Below, piece by piece: positions 1 to 9,222 of a stretch of 64,000 nt of DNA. The stretch spans positions 310,001 through 374,000 of the forward strand of contig QXEO01001020.1 in NCBI GenBank assembly GCA_007115705.1, given 5' to 3'. The position numbers and the translations under genes were made by a program. The notes under the pieces are model-generated. The model saw only the letters and a list, made by a program, of their open reading frames with translations, did no database searches and had not been told where the DNA came from. The stretch's first letter is position 1. The number at the start of each line of letters is the position of its first letter. The DNA comes from Dactylis glomerata. Taxonomy: Eukaryota; Streptophyta; Magnoliopsida; Poales; Poaceae.

Positions 1-157
1 CAGTTCCCTGTTTTCTGCTGTTTTTGTGTTTCAGAGTGATACACAGGAAATATTCTCGAAATTGGACGAAACCACATCCTGAAGTCTTATTTTACCCGGA
101 AGCTTCCAGAGATTCGAAGAGGAGTAGGAGGGGGGCCACCAGGGCCCCACACGCAGG
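1..157 (+). repeat. RT1 5' LTR fragment
   Basis: Nearly identical to the first third of the 3' LTR of the same element. It stops at the G run after CACACGCAGG, where the next 13 bases (158-170) match neither the LTR nor the gag leader and look like repair filler. The internal region resumes at 171 with the sequence that lies just upstream of gag in RT3 (about 17754). Confidence 0.8.
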
Positions 158-224
158 TTGTGTGACTTCCAAAAATTAGAATCCTTGTTAGTTGTTTTTA
201 CTTGTTTACTTTCGTTTTGCTGAA

Positions 225-2288
225 ATGACCAATCCTGAAAACACCAAGTTGTGTGACTTTACTAGCACAAACAATAGTGATTTTATCTGCACTCCTATTG
301 CACCACCTATTCCTGCTGCAACCTTTTATGAGATTAAGCCTGCTTTATTGAACCTTGTTATGAAAGAGCAATTTTCTGGTGCTAGTACTGAAGATGCTGC
401 AGCTCATCTCAACGGTTTTGTTGAGCTATGTGAGATGCAGAAATATAAGGATGTTGATAGTGATATTATTAAGCTCAAGTTGTTTCCTTTTTCTTTGAGA
501 GGAAAAGCTAAAGATTGGTTGCTGTCTTTGACTAAGAATAGTATTGATTCATGGGCTAAGTGTAAGGATGCTTTTATTGGTAGATACTATCCTCCTGCTA
601 AGATTATATCTTTGCATAGCAATATTATGAAGTTTACTCAGTTTGATAATGAACATGTTGCTCAAGCTTGGGAAAGAATGAAATCTATGATAAAGAATTG
701 CCCCACTCATGGACTGACTACTTGGATGATTATCCAAACTTTTTATGCAGGACTGGATTTTTCTTCAAGGAACCTACTTGATTCAGCTGCTGGAGGCACT
801 TTTATGTCCCTTACCTTGGGCGCCGCATCAAAGCTACTCGACAACATGATGGTAAATTATTCCGAATGGCACACCGAGAGAGCTCCACAAGGTAAGAAGG
901 TAAATTCTGTTGAGGAAACCTCTTCCTTGAATGATAAGATTGATACCATTATGGCTATGCTTGCTAATGATAGGACTCATGTTGATCCTAACAATGTTCC
1001 TTTGGCCTCTCTGGTTGCTCAAGAAGAGCATGTTGATGTGAATTTCATTAGAAACAATAATTTTAACAACAATGCTTATAGGAACAATTTTGCTAGTAAC
1101 AATTATAGGCCGTATCCTTCTACCAATGGTAATGGTTATGGTAACTCTTATGGTAATTCCTACAACAACACTAGGGCCGCGCCCTCCGAGCTTGAGGTAA
1201 TGCTCAAGGACTTCATCGGTAAGCAAACTGCTTTTAACAAGTCTGTTGAGGAAAAGTTAGGCAAAATTGATATTCTTGCTTCTAAAGTTGATAGCCTTGC
1301 TCATGATGTTGAACTTCTGAAATTAAAAGTATTTCCTAATGATGTGAAAGAGAACAATGTTTTTGCTACCGCTAATGCTATCCAAGTTGGAATTGATGAA
1401 AATATTAGATTGTTAGCGGAATTGCATGCCAGGTGGGAAAGAGAAGATGAGATGGCTAGAAAGATGAAGGTATGTACTATTACTACCTCTAATGATGTTG
1501 CTCCTACTGGTAGCAATCCTCTTACTTTGATTGGTGTAGAGAAAACTCCCACTCCTTGTGTTAAAAAGCCTAAAACTGCCAAAACTTTTTCTCAAAAGAG
1601 TGTTGAAAATTTTTGGAGTGTGGGAGATGATAGCGCTATTTCTTTTAATGATTTTGATGTTGATGGCTGCAATATATCTGAAGTAATTTTGTTCTTGCAA
1701 AAGCTTGCTTTGACTCCCAATGCTAGTTCTCTAAATATTGCTTTTACTAAGCATATTACCAATGCTCTCATAAAAATTAGGGATGAAAAGTTGAAGCAAA
1801 AAGCCTCTGTTCCCAAGAAGTTAGAAGATGGTTGGGAACCCATCATTGATATGCATGTTAATGGTTATGATTGTCATGCTTTATGTGATCTAGGTGCTAG
1901 TATTTCTATCATGCCTAGAAAGATTTATGACATGCTTGATTTACCACCGCTTGAAAAATGTTATTTTGATGTTCCTATTGCTGATGTTGCTCAGAAGAAA
2001 CCTTTGGGAAGAATTAATGATGTTCTTATTGTGGTTAACAATAACCTTGTTCCTGTTGATTTTCTTGTTATGGATGTTGAATGCCATGCTTCATGTCCTA
2101 TTATTTTGGGAAGACCCTTTCTTCGAACTGTAGGTGCTATCATTGATATGAGGGAAGGCACTATCAAATATCAATTCCCACTAAAGAAAGGTATGGAACA
2201 CTTCCCTAGGAAAAGAAAGAAATTACTTTTTGACTCTATTCTTAGAGCAAATTATGAGCTTGATGCTTCATCACTTGATGTTACTTGA
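225..2288 (+). CDS. Gag-protease polyprotein of RT1
   Basis: An intact frame of 687 residues from the ATG at 225. An in-frame extension further upstream lies in leader sequence and is less likely, since RT3 has the equivalent ATG at 17810. The first half is a plant retrotransposon Gag domain, with a hallmark stretch (KDWLLSL, then WAKCKDAFIGRYYPP) near residues 100-140 and an N/Y/G-rich stretch near 280-320. A predicted coiled-coil segment follows. The C-terminal third is a retropepsin: residues around 555 read DLGASIS, an Athila-type variant of D-[ST]-G, followed by the closing LGRPFLRTVGA motif. Gag would package the RNA and the protease would cut the polyprotein. No pol follows. The product is close to the RT3 protein with scattered substitutions. 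Confidence 0.85.
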   Translation: MTNPENTKLCDFTSTNNSDFICTPIAPPIPAATFYEIKPALLNLVMKEQFSGASTEDAAAHLNGFVELCEMQKYKDVDSDIIKLKLFPFSLRGKAKDWLLSLTKNSIDSWAKCKDAFIGRYYPPAKIISLHSNIMKFTQFDNEHVAQAWERMKSMIKNCPTHGLTTWMIIQTFYAGLDFSSRNLLDSAAGGTFMSLTLGAASKLLDNMMVNYSEWHTERAPQGKKVNSVEETSSLNDKIDTIMAMLANDRTHVDPNNVPLASLVAQEEHVDVNFIRNNNFNNNAYRNNFASNNYRPYPSTNGNGYGNSYGNSYNNTRAAPSELEVMLKDFIGKQTAFNKSVEEKLGKIDILASKVDSLAHDVELLKLKVFPNDVKENNVFATANAIQVGIDENIRLLAELHARWEREDEMARKMKVCTITTSNDVAPTGSNPLTLIGVEKTPTPCVKKPKTAKTFSQKSVENFWSVGDDSAISFNDFDVDGCNISEVILFLQKLALTPNASSLNIAFTKHITNALIKIRDEKLKQKASVPKKLEDGWEPIIDMHVNGYDCHALCDLGASISIMPRKIYDMLDLPPLEKCYFDVPIADVAQKKPLGRINDVLIVVNNNLVPVDFLVMDVECHASCPIILGRPFLRTVGAIIDMREGTIKYQFPLKKGMEHFPRKRKKLLFDSILRANYELDASSLDVT

Positions 2289-2922
2289 TTCGCAATTTTC
2301 TGCGCCTAGCTCAAAGGCGTTAAAGAAAAGCACTTTTGGGAGATAACCCAATGTTTTCTTTTCAGTAATTTTTCTTTTATTTGAGTCTTGGAAGTCATTA
2401 CTACTGTAATGACCGCTCCTTATCTTGTTTATTTCGTTTTTGTGCCAAGAGAAGCCTCTAATTTGAGTGAGGTAAAGATTTGGGGATGTTGCTGTCCTGA
2501 AACTGTTTTCGGTGCTGCACCATAAAAATTCGTATAAATTCTCTGTATATCTTTTGGACCTGCGAGTTCTTGTGCATATGCCCCAGGTTATATCCAAACT
2601 TTTGTTAGTTGAACACTTTTTGATTTGAGCAACAGAAAATCCCTCAAAAATTCGACCTTTGTCAGCTGTTCAGTTTTGACAGATTTCTTCCAATATTTGT
2701 GTTTGCCACTTTATCGCTTTCTTTTGAGTTTTTTTGATCACGGAACTTTTGGGATGTTGCTACAGTAGTATCTACTATATATGTGGTGGTTTTGAGTTGA
2801 AACCTGAAACAAATAGAGGATTGATTATATGTTATGCTTACACTAATGTTGCTAATAGAATTGTGTTTAGTTTTGTATGAAGGAAGTTTTCAAGTGTAGG
2901 GATTGGAGAATGATGAGATGAG

Positions 2923-3384
2923 TTGAAGAATGGACAAAAGCTCAAGCTTGGGGATGCCCATGCATCACCCCAAGAAATATCCAAGAAGTACAAGCGTCAA
3001 AGCTTGGGGATGCCCCCGAGGCACCCCTTCTTCATCGGCAAAAATCAGGTCACCTTTCAAAACACTATATTTTTATTGCTTCATGCACTATGTGTTTTTC
3101 TTGGAGCGTCAGTTGTTTTAGTTTTCTTAGTTGGTTTAGTTTGTTTGTTTGCTGCAATAAATGGTTGGACCCCAACAAATTTCTTTTGGAGAAGTTGCTC
3201 GTTTTCATTTGCCAAGAACACTCAGTTTTCACTCTTATCGGTTATCATGTGTTCTTCTTTTTCCGCTACTGCTTTTGGTTTTCATTTTTGCCTTGATTTG
3301 CGTTCAGACCTTGTCATATCTTTTCATCAAGGTGTATTTTTGCCTCTGATCTTTAATGGTTTTCATCAAAAGAGGTGTCTTTAA
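2923..3384 (+). CDS. Small hydrophobic ORF downstream of RT1 gag-protease
   Basis: A 153-codon frame with a basic N-terminus and one strongly hydrophobic segment (about residues 48-80, rich in L, V and F), like a membrane-spanning helix. The same frame occurs in RT3 at 20509-20973 with similar length and hydrophobic core, differing by one codon and by a locally rewritten stretch after the core. Athila-type elements often have an envelope-like region after pol, so it may be a remnant of one. It could equally be open by chance in two closely related DNAs. I recognise no family. Confidence 0.3.
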   Translation: MKNGQKLKLGDAHASPQEISKKYKRQSLGMPPRHPFFIGKNQVTFQNTIFLLLHALCVFLGASVVLVFLVGLVCLFAAINGWTPTNFFWRSCSFSFAKNTQFSLLSVIMCSSFSATAFGFHFCLDLRSDLVISFHQGVFLPLIFNGFHQKRCL

Positions 3385-4852
3385 AAATTTCAAATGGTGT
3401 TGGAAAAGAGAAAAAGCTTTGTGCAAAATAGTGGTACAAGAAGGAGCTTGTGTAGACTGCGGCTTAGGCTTTTTCATGTCATGCTTGATGTCTTTTTGAT
3501 AGTATGCTTAGTAGTTTTTCTGTAGCATGACTTGTCTCAAATAACTGAGATTGCTTAATGAGCCTTTGAAAAAATCATGCGTTGTTTTTATTGTATGGAA
3601 GCATTATTTTGGTTTTCTCCTTGATGCTTTATTTGGGTTGACTTGGCGCATGCTCACACATGTTAGACTCTTACAAAGTCGCCAATAGCCTTCATGATCA
3701 TTTAGTTTTTGACTTTTGATGCCATCGTATGCTTCTTTTAATGTCGCTTTGTCGCTTTGCATGATTATGGCCATTATTGCTCTCTTAGTTGGTTGCTCCC
3801 AGTCTTTTGCTAGCCCTCACCTTGTACTGAGTATGAGCTCTACTCGTGCATCCAACTCCTAAAAGCCAAAGTTTGCCATTGTGTCCACTATAAATTCCTA
3901 TGCATGGTATTTGTAAGCCATTCCAAAGTAAAATTTTCATGTGCTACCTTTCAAAAACCTTCAAAACACTTCTCGTTTTGTGACACTGTTTTCAGCTCAT
4001 GGGGACATAGTGGTCGGATTTGCTATCTTCCATATTGCTTATTCCAAAAAGAAAAAAAAAGAAAAAAAGAAAGAAAAAAGGCACTCCTCCAAGGAATGTG
4101 AATGTTGGTGGGCACCCGATGGAATCGGTTAGCCATGGTTTGTGAAAGGAAAAAAGGTGGGGAGGAGTGCCAAGCTTTATAAAAGAGCACAAAAGTGCCA
4201 ATCTCTCTCTCAAAAACTTGCTTCATTTTTGTATGGAAGATAGTAAGAACCCCATTGCCAGTCGTTGACAAAGACAACCACCTCTCAAAACCAATTTTTA
4301 TCTCTCTATTTTACAAATGAAAAGCTCTAGCACATGTTTAATCACTGCTTCCCTCTGCGAAGGGCCTTTCTTTTACTTTTATGTTTAGTCACCACCTTCT
4401 TTCTTTATGCACCATTAAGAGAGCATAGTTGTCATTCTTAGTGTAATATGCATTGTCCCAAAGTTCATTGATTGATTCATATTGTTGGTTTCACTTGTTC
4501 TTAAATTATTTGTATCTAGTCGCCCTCTTAAACTTGAAGGTGTCCTATGCATTTATGTTTTGCTCTCTTTGAAGGACAAGCTGAAAACCTTTTGTATGTT
4601 TTTCCTTATGATTTGAACACACGTTTGACTTTCATTGTTTCATTTTCATGATCTTTTGTTTGTGTTCATTTGCATGTTTACAACATGGTTGCTAAGTTCT
4701 TATTGTCATGATTATATCTTCATGCCCATGTTTTAAGTTCTTATGATCCCAGCTCACCAATGCTTACATATATGATCAAGATTGTGTAGGTGCATGTCAC
4801 CTCAAAAATTATTCTTTTGTTATCACTTACCTACTCGAGGACGAGCAGGAGT

Positions 4853-4868
4853 TAAGCTTGGGGATGCT
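4853..4868 (+). promoter_or_regulatory. RT1 polypurine tract
   Basis: The purine-rich stretch TAAGCTTGGGGATGCT lies directly before the TG start of the 3' LTR and would prime plus-strand DNA synthesis. The same bases precede the RT3 3' LTR. Confidence 0.75.
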
Positions 4869-6486
4869 TGATACGTCTCAAACGTATCTATAATTTTTGA
4901 TGCTCCATGCTTGTTTTTACACCATTTGCCTATTGTTTCGTTACACTTAGTGGCACTTTTATGCATTTTCCGGAACTAACCTATTAACGAAGTGCCACAG
5001 TGCCAGTTCCCTGTTTTCTGCTGTTTTTGTGTTTCAGAGTGATACACAGGAAATATTCTTAGAATTGGACGAAACCACATCCTGAAGTCTTATTTTACCC
5101 GGAAGCTTCCAGAGATCTGAAGAGGAGTAGGAGGGGGGCCACCAGGGCCCCACACGCAGGGGCAGCGCGGCCAGCCCCCTGACCGCGCCGGGCCCGCGTG
5201 AGGGAGCCTGGCTCCTCCTCTGACATCGCCCCTTCGCCTATAAAGACCCCCCAACGGAAAAAAACCTAAGTACCCGATCAGATTTCCAGAACACATCGCG
5301 ATCCGCCGCCGCCGTCGACCCGAAGATCGGGAGGGTCCAGAAGCTCTTCCCGGCACCCTGCCGGAGAGGGGAATCGCCACCGGAGGTCTTCTTCATCACC
5401 ATGCTTGCCTCCGGAGCGATGAGTGAGTAGTCTAGCTTGGACTATGGGTCCATAGCAGTAGCTAGATGGTTGTCTTCTCCACCATGTGCTTCATGTTTAG
5501 ATCTCATGAGCTGCCATACATGATTGAGATCACCGTTATGTAATTCTACATGTTTGGTTTGTTGGGATCCGATGAATATTGGTGTTTATGATTAAGTTGC
5601 TGTACTGAATTATATCTTTTGTTATCTCTATGTTGTTTATGATCTTGCATGCTCTCCGTTGTTAGTAGCTATCTTGGCCGAGTAGTTGCTAGTGACTCCA
5701 AGAGGGGGTATTTATGCTCGATAGTGGGTTCATGCCTCTATTTCACCTGGGGGAGTGACAGAAACCTCTAAGGTGGTAGATGTGCTGTTGCTACTAGGGA
5801 GAAAACAACATTCATATGCTCAAGGGCATATGTTTTGTTTACATTACACACTTTGCTTAATGCAATTATCTGTTGTTCGCAACTTAATACTTCTAGGGTG
5901 TTCGGATTGATATCCCCGGGAGTGGATTATTAGTCATAGATGCAGTTGGATGGCGGTCTATGTATTTTGTTGTAATGCCCAGAGTAAATCTCATAGTGAT
6001 CTTCTTGACATATCACGTTTATCTCTATTCTATCAATTGCCCAACTCTAATTTGTTTACCCAGCATGTGTTATTTTATCTATGGAGAGACACCACTAGTG
6101 AACTGTGGACCCCGGTCCTATTTCCATCATATTGCTATTACCTGTTTACTTTACTCGCACTGTTTACTTTACTCGTACTGTTTACTTTACTCGCATAATA
6201 TATTGTTTTCCACTCGATACGCTCATAACCTTTGTTTCAAGCAAACCGGTGAGATTGACAACCTCATCGCAAGTTGGGAACAAAGTATTTGTTTGTGTGT
6301 GTGCAGGTTCCGCATCACCTTCAGTCGTCATTGTCTCTCCTCTCCTGACCGATATTAAACCTTGGTTTCTTAACTGAGGGAAAACTAGCTGCTATACTCA
6401 TCATACCTTCCTCTTGGGGTTCCCAACGGGCTGGTTATCCACCACGCACAAGGACATTTTGCTCCCACGTCAACCACACGCCATCA
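4869..6486 (+). repeat. RT1 3' LTR
   Basis: Starts TGATACGTCT and ends CCATCA, about 1,618 bp. It is close to the RT3 LTRs (1,693 bp) but lacks about 80 bp after the GCAGGTTCCGC segment and has a different sequence just before the terminal CCATCA. A TATA-like CTATAAAG is at 5238-5245, placing a likely transcription start near 5270. A frame of about 100 codons on either strand in the GC-rich part is probably not a gene. Confidence 0.85.
5238..5245 (+). promoter_or_regulatory. TATA box of RT1 3' LTR
   Basis: CTATAAAG followed by a C-rich stretch, at the same LTR position as in RT3 (16293 and 23162). Confidence 0.6.
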
Positions 6487-6496
6487 GCTAATTTTC

Positions 6497-6514
6497 TGGG
6501 CGCCATCAACAAGG
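6497..6514 (+). other. Degenerate primer-binding-site-like sequence after the RT1 3' LTR
   Basis: Exactly ten bases after the LTR end comes TGGGCGCCATCAACAAGG, similar to the functional RT3 site TGGCGCCGTTGCCGGGGA at the same spacing. A primer site belongs after a 5' LTR, so this LTR was probably once the 5' LTR of a further copy. Confidence 0.45.
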
Positions 6515-6981
6515 GATCAATGGACCTCAATACTTAGAATTTTATCCATCCAACTTCTCAACCCAAGCCTAAGAATTTCCTTGAAGCTATTTTTACTAAG
6601 TGTTTGACACTTCCTAACAATTTAGAAAACCACACAATCTTTAAAACTCTTGACTTAGCCATTCTCTCCATCCATATCAAGTCAACTTCATGCCACAATC
6701 TTTTGTTCAATTATCACTAAGACAACTGAAGACTAAGCTAAAACAAATAAACACTTTTGTTTGCCTTGTTTGAATATGTTGCCTTGAATGGTGTGTTTAT
6801 GTTGTGTTCTTTTCTATCTTATAGTTGTACGGAGGACTACGTGTGTTGATTAAGAGAAGTGCAATCTTCAGAAAATTTCTAAGGCAAGTATCATTTTATG
6901 GTGTCTTTATCTGTTCTATACAAGTTTTGTGATTGTGGGTGTAAGTGCGTGTGTAGTGGTTAAGTTGTTAAATGTGTTGGA

Positions 6982-7211
6982 GATTAGCATGGTAAGGGCA
7001 TGGAGCCTGACTTACTGACATGTACGATAGTGGAAAGAAGAATGGCAAGGTAAGGGCATGGAGCCTAACTTACTTACATGAGCAATGGAGAAAAGAAGAT
7101 TGGCATGGTAAGGGCATGGAGCCTGACTTACTGACATGCATGGTGATGGAATAAAGATTGGCATGGTAGGGGTTTGAGCCTGACCTACTAACATGTACCC
7201 TTTGTGGAGTT
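6982..7211. repeat. 58-bp tandem repeat, four copies
   Basis: Units start at 6982, 7040, 7098 and 7156. The first three are each exactly 58 bases; the fourth has small deletions. The core GGTAAGGGCATGGAGCCT is conserved in the first three units and the last 15-20 bases of each vary. No coding potential is evident. Confidence 0.9.
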
Positions 7212-7262
7212 AGAAGCTTTATGCCTTTGCATAGTTAAAAGAGTGATAGGACAGAGTCTGAG

Positions 7263-7598
7263 TGACGAGGGTTAACTCGACAAATGTCCTAGATGAAAGA
7301 CTTAGGATCGGGGAGATAGGGCGTCGGATGAACTCGAAGGTAAAGTTAGTCGAAATAGGTGTGTGTCGAAAGTAAACTTGGGTGTTCAACCTGGCTTGCT
7401 TTCGATTTTTTACCTACACCGTCCCCTCCTGGCCCGTATATATAGGTGACCAGGTCTCGAGGATCGGGTAGGGTCCGATACAGATTACAATATCGACATA
7501 CGGTAAAGACTCGTATTCGACTATCATTACAATTGGGCCTAGCTATATGGGCCTTAGGGGTACTCAACTAACGGGCTCTATTAACTATACCCTTGTCA
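7263..7598 (-). repeat. RT2 3' LTR
   Basis: On the minus strand it starts TGACAAGGGTATAG and ends CCCTCGTCA. The length, 336 bp, equals that of the reassembled 5' LTR. A TATA-like TATATATA lies at about 7437-7446. Just inside, the minus strand carries the polypurine sequence CTCAGGGGCTAC (7599-7610). Confidence 0.92.
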
Positions 7599-8527
7599 GT
7601 AGCCCCTGAGATTCTATCAGAATTGTAGATTCGGGTTGAATCTCTAATCTTCTAATCTTCGACTTGATCAATTCTTCGACTTCTTCTTATCTTCAAATCT
7701 TCGACTTGGTCTTTCGACTTATATTCATGATAATTTACTCGCAAGGGGTCTTGATGAACAAGCCTGACAACTCTGACGGATCAAGAGGTCAGTTAACTGC
7801 CGGAACAGATACTTGTCACCTACTTCAAATTCAATCCCCTTGGATTTGAATTCGGGATACCGGTCAAACCCATTCTTTTGCCGCATTTAGGACTTACAAA
7901 GAATGAATCCCAGTGGTTCTCAGGGTACCCAGTGCGTCCACCAGGATTTTCTTCGTGCCGTAGACACGGATACATACCAGCAAAGCGCATCCATGTGCGT
8001 ATACCAGGCCACATAGGATAGATCCCGGGGTCTTACCTTTGTGACAAGTCATGGCATTCGAGTTTCGTTGCGATAACGTAACTCGAGAATCTTATGTCGC
8101 AGCCAAGTTTTTGACTGATAAAATCAAAGAAATTCGGATTTTAAATTAATCTTCTTCGCTCCCGATGGGAGTAATCTCTCTGCACTTTTGTCGACTATAT
8201 AGTCGAAGTTTGTATACTTAATCCTTCTTCATATCCATTATTAATTACTTCATCCTCTATCGGGTGCGCGCTCAGCGCTCCCGATGGGAGTAGCCCCCGA
8301 GGCTATGTTTGGATACTTGTAGTCAAGCATAGGCTCAAAGTTCATTTCTTCTTCCTTCTGTTAACGTCTACTATTTGCAAGCCCCCGAGTCGAGGTTTTC
8401 ATATCGTGCGACCGCAATCTTCTCTTCTTGCTCTTTGATACTATCGTCTGCTGTGTGCAGAATTTAACTCCTATTGTAAAATATGTTGACGGGCCTTGCT
8501 TTAGCACGGGGGCCCGATAATACGTGC
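7599..8527. other. RT2 spacer between 3' LTR and the antisense gene
   Basis: No convincing frame. It contains the polypurine tract next to the LTR, four copies of a TTCGACTT-type motif between about 7650 and 7725, two copies of GCTCCCGATGGGAGTA (about 8158 and 8276) with short inverted arms, and further AGCCCCCGAG motifs (8288, 8382) resembling the polypurine tract on the minus strand. The right part may hold the promoter of the plus-strand gene that starts at 8635. Confidence 0.5.
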
Positions 8528-8634
8528 TTATAAATAAAGCACCCTTTAGCAAGGGTAAAAACCCTAATCAAATTCCTCCTCCGCCGCATCATCTTCTCCC
8601 TCCATCTAGGGTTTTCCTTTTTTCCTTTGTCCAC
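8528..8634 (+). promoter_or_regulatory. Candidate promoter and 5' leader of the antisense AT-hook/B3 gene in RT2
   Basis: TTATAAATAAAG at 8528-8539 is a good plant TATA box. It is followed by AAACCCTAA (about 8560) and CTAGGGTTTT (about 8606), two telo-box-like elements typical of plant promoters or leaders, and a C/T-rich leader ending at the ATG at 8635. The direction is opposite to the retrotransposon itself. Promoter activity is inferred from motifs only. Confidence 0.5.
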
Positions 8635-9222
8635 ATGGCTGATGCAGATGGCTCCCGTCTGAATCTTGGCTCTCCGATGGCGCCCCGAGGCCGAGGTCGC
8701 CCTCGTGAAAGCAAAAACAAGAACAACACCACTCCGGCAGCAACAGGATCATCATCGGCCGCTCCGGCTAAGCGTCGCCCCGGCCGCCCACCTGGTAGTA
8801 AGAACAAGCCCAAGGTGACTGGCACTGCTCCAGGTCCAGTCGGTCCTCCTCCTTCTACTTCCGCTGCTCCTGCTGTGCCTCCCCGAATCTTTTCTTTCCT
8901 CTGCATTGCCATGGCGTAGTGCCGCGAGATTCAGCGCCTGCCGCTGAATTTCACCAACTTCATGGATGGGCGCGAACTGCGAGAGGCGGTTCTCCGCGAA
9001 CAGTCTGGCAGTGGTATCCCATACGAGGTGGAGGTGTGGTATGATGGCGACGGCGAGCAGTACTTTAAGGGTGGCTGGTCGCAGTTCGCAGAAGACCACG
9101 ACATCCACCAAGGCTTCTTCATGGCCTTCGACTTCCACATCGGCACGTCGAAGTTCGACGTGCAGATTTACGACGGCACCCTCTGCCAGAAGAAATATGA
9201 AGCTGAAGTCCACTTCCATTAG
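8635..9222 (+). pseudogene. Antisense AT-hook plus B3-domain gene carried by RT2, one in-frame stop
   Basis: One frame of 195 codons broken only by TAG at 8917-8919. Residues 20-24 (RGRPR) and 47-60 (core RPGRPPGSKNKPK) are AT-hooks; the second is like those of plant AHL proteins. A proline/alanine linker follows. After the stop, the same frame continues as a B3 DNA-binding domain of the REM type: a basic/hydrophobic start (LPLNFTNFMDG), then the diagnostic block FKGGWSQFAEDHDIHQG, then SKFDVQIYD. It lies between the end of integrase (9630) and the 3' LTR, opposite to the element. Antisense extra ORFs are known in Tat-lineage elements; the AT-hook/B3 make-up is what I see here. It could bind AT-rich DNA in the nucleus. 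The stop may be a recent mutation. Confidence 0.75.

Larger units (their letters stand above)
2289..4868 (+). other. RT1 3' untranslated region without pol
   Basis: No reverse transcriptase, RNase H or integrase motif is seen in any frame. The region begins with a small stem-loop-capable stretch after the stop codon (GCGCC near 2304 against AAGGCG near 2315). It carries a short hydrophobic frame (2923-3384), two internal copies of the AAGCTTGGGGATGC motif (about 2944 and 3000) that recur in the true polypurine tract, and a purine-rich run at 4047-4080. Bases of about 3895-4339 differ completely from the matching place in RT3, while both sides match. Confidence 0.7.
1..6486 (+). mobile_element. 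RT1: Athila-like gag-protease LTR retrotransposon with a deleted 5' end
   Basis: The window opens inside the 5' LTR: bases 1-157 match 5004-5160 of the 3' LTR. A gag-protease frame (225-2288), a 2.6-kb region without pol, a polypurine tract at 4853-4868 and a 3' LTR (4869-6486) follow. The rest of the 5' LTR and the primer-binding site are missing; by comparison with the complete relative RT3 about 1.5 kb has been lost between 157 and 171. No reverse transcriptase or integrase is present, so it was non-autonomous even when whole. It resembles Triticeae Sabrina/WHAM-type elements, but that name is not verified. The left end and any TSD lie outside the window. Confidence 0.85.
6487..7262. other. 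Unclassified repeat-like DNA between RT1 and RT2
   Basis: AT-rich sequence with no supported reading frame on either strand. It holds the 58-bp tandem array (6982-7211) and ends with the CTGAG that was duplicated when RT2 inserted. It continues at 24651 on the other side of RT2. I do not recognise the family. Confidence 0.4.

Noticed and set aside
834..1226. 130-codon minus-strand frame over RT1 gag, repeated in RT3 at 18419-18811
   Set aside because: It is the mirror of a conserved gag segment, isoleucine/threonine-rich, and is kept only because the gag DNA is conserved.
4047..4080. Purine-rich A/G run as an extra polypurine tract
   Set aside because: Low-complexity A-rich run in the variable block of RT1; absent from RT3.
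7012..7194. 60-codon minus-strand frame in the tandem array
   Set aside because: Open only because the repeat unit happens to have no stop in that frame.
8558..8570. Telomere-type AAACCCTA repeat
   Set aside because: Single units only; read as a telo-box promoter element, not interstitial telomere.
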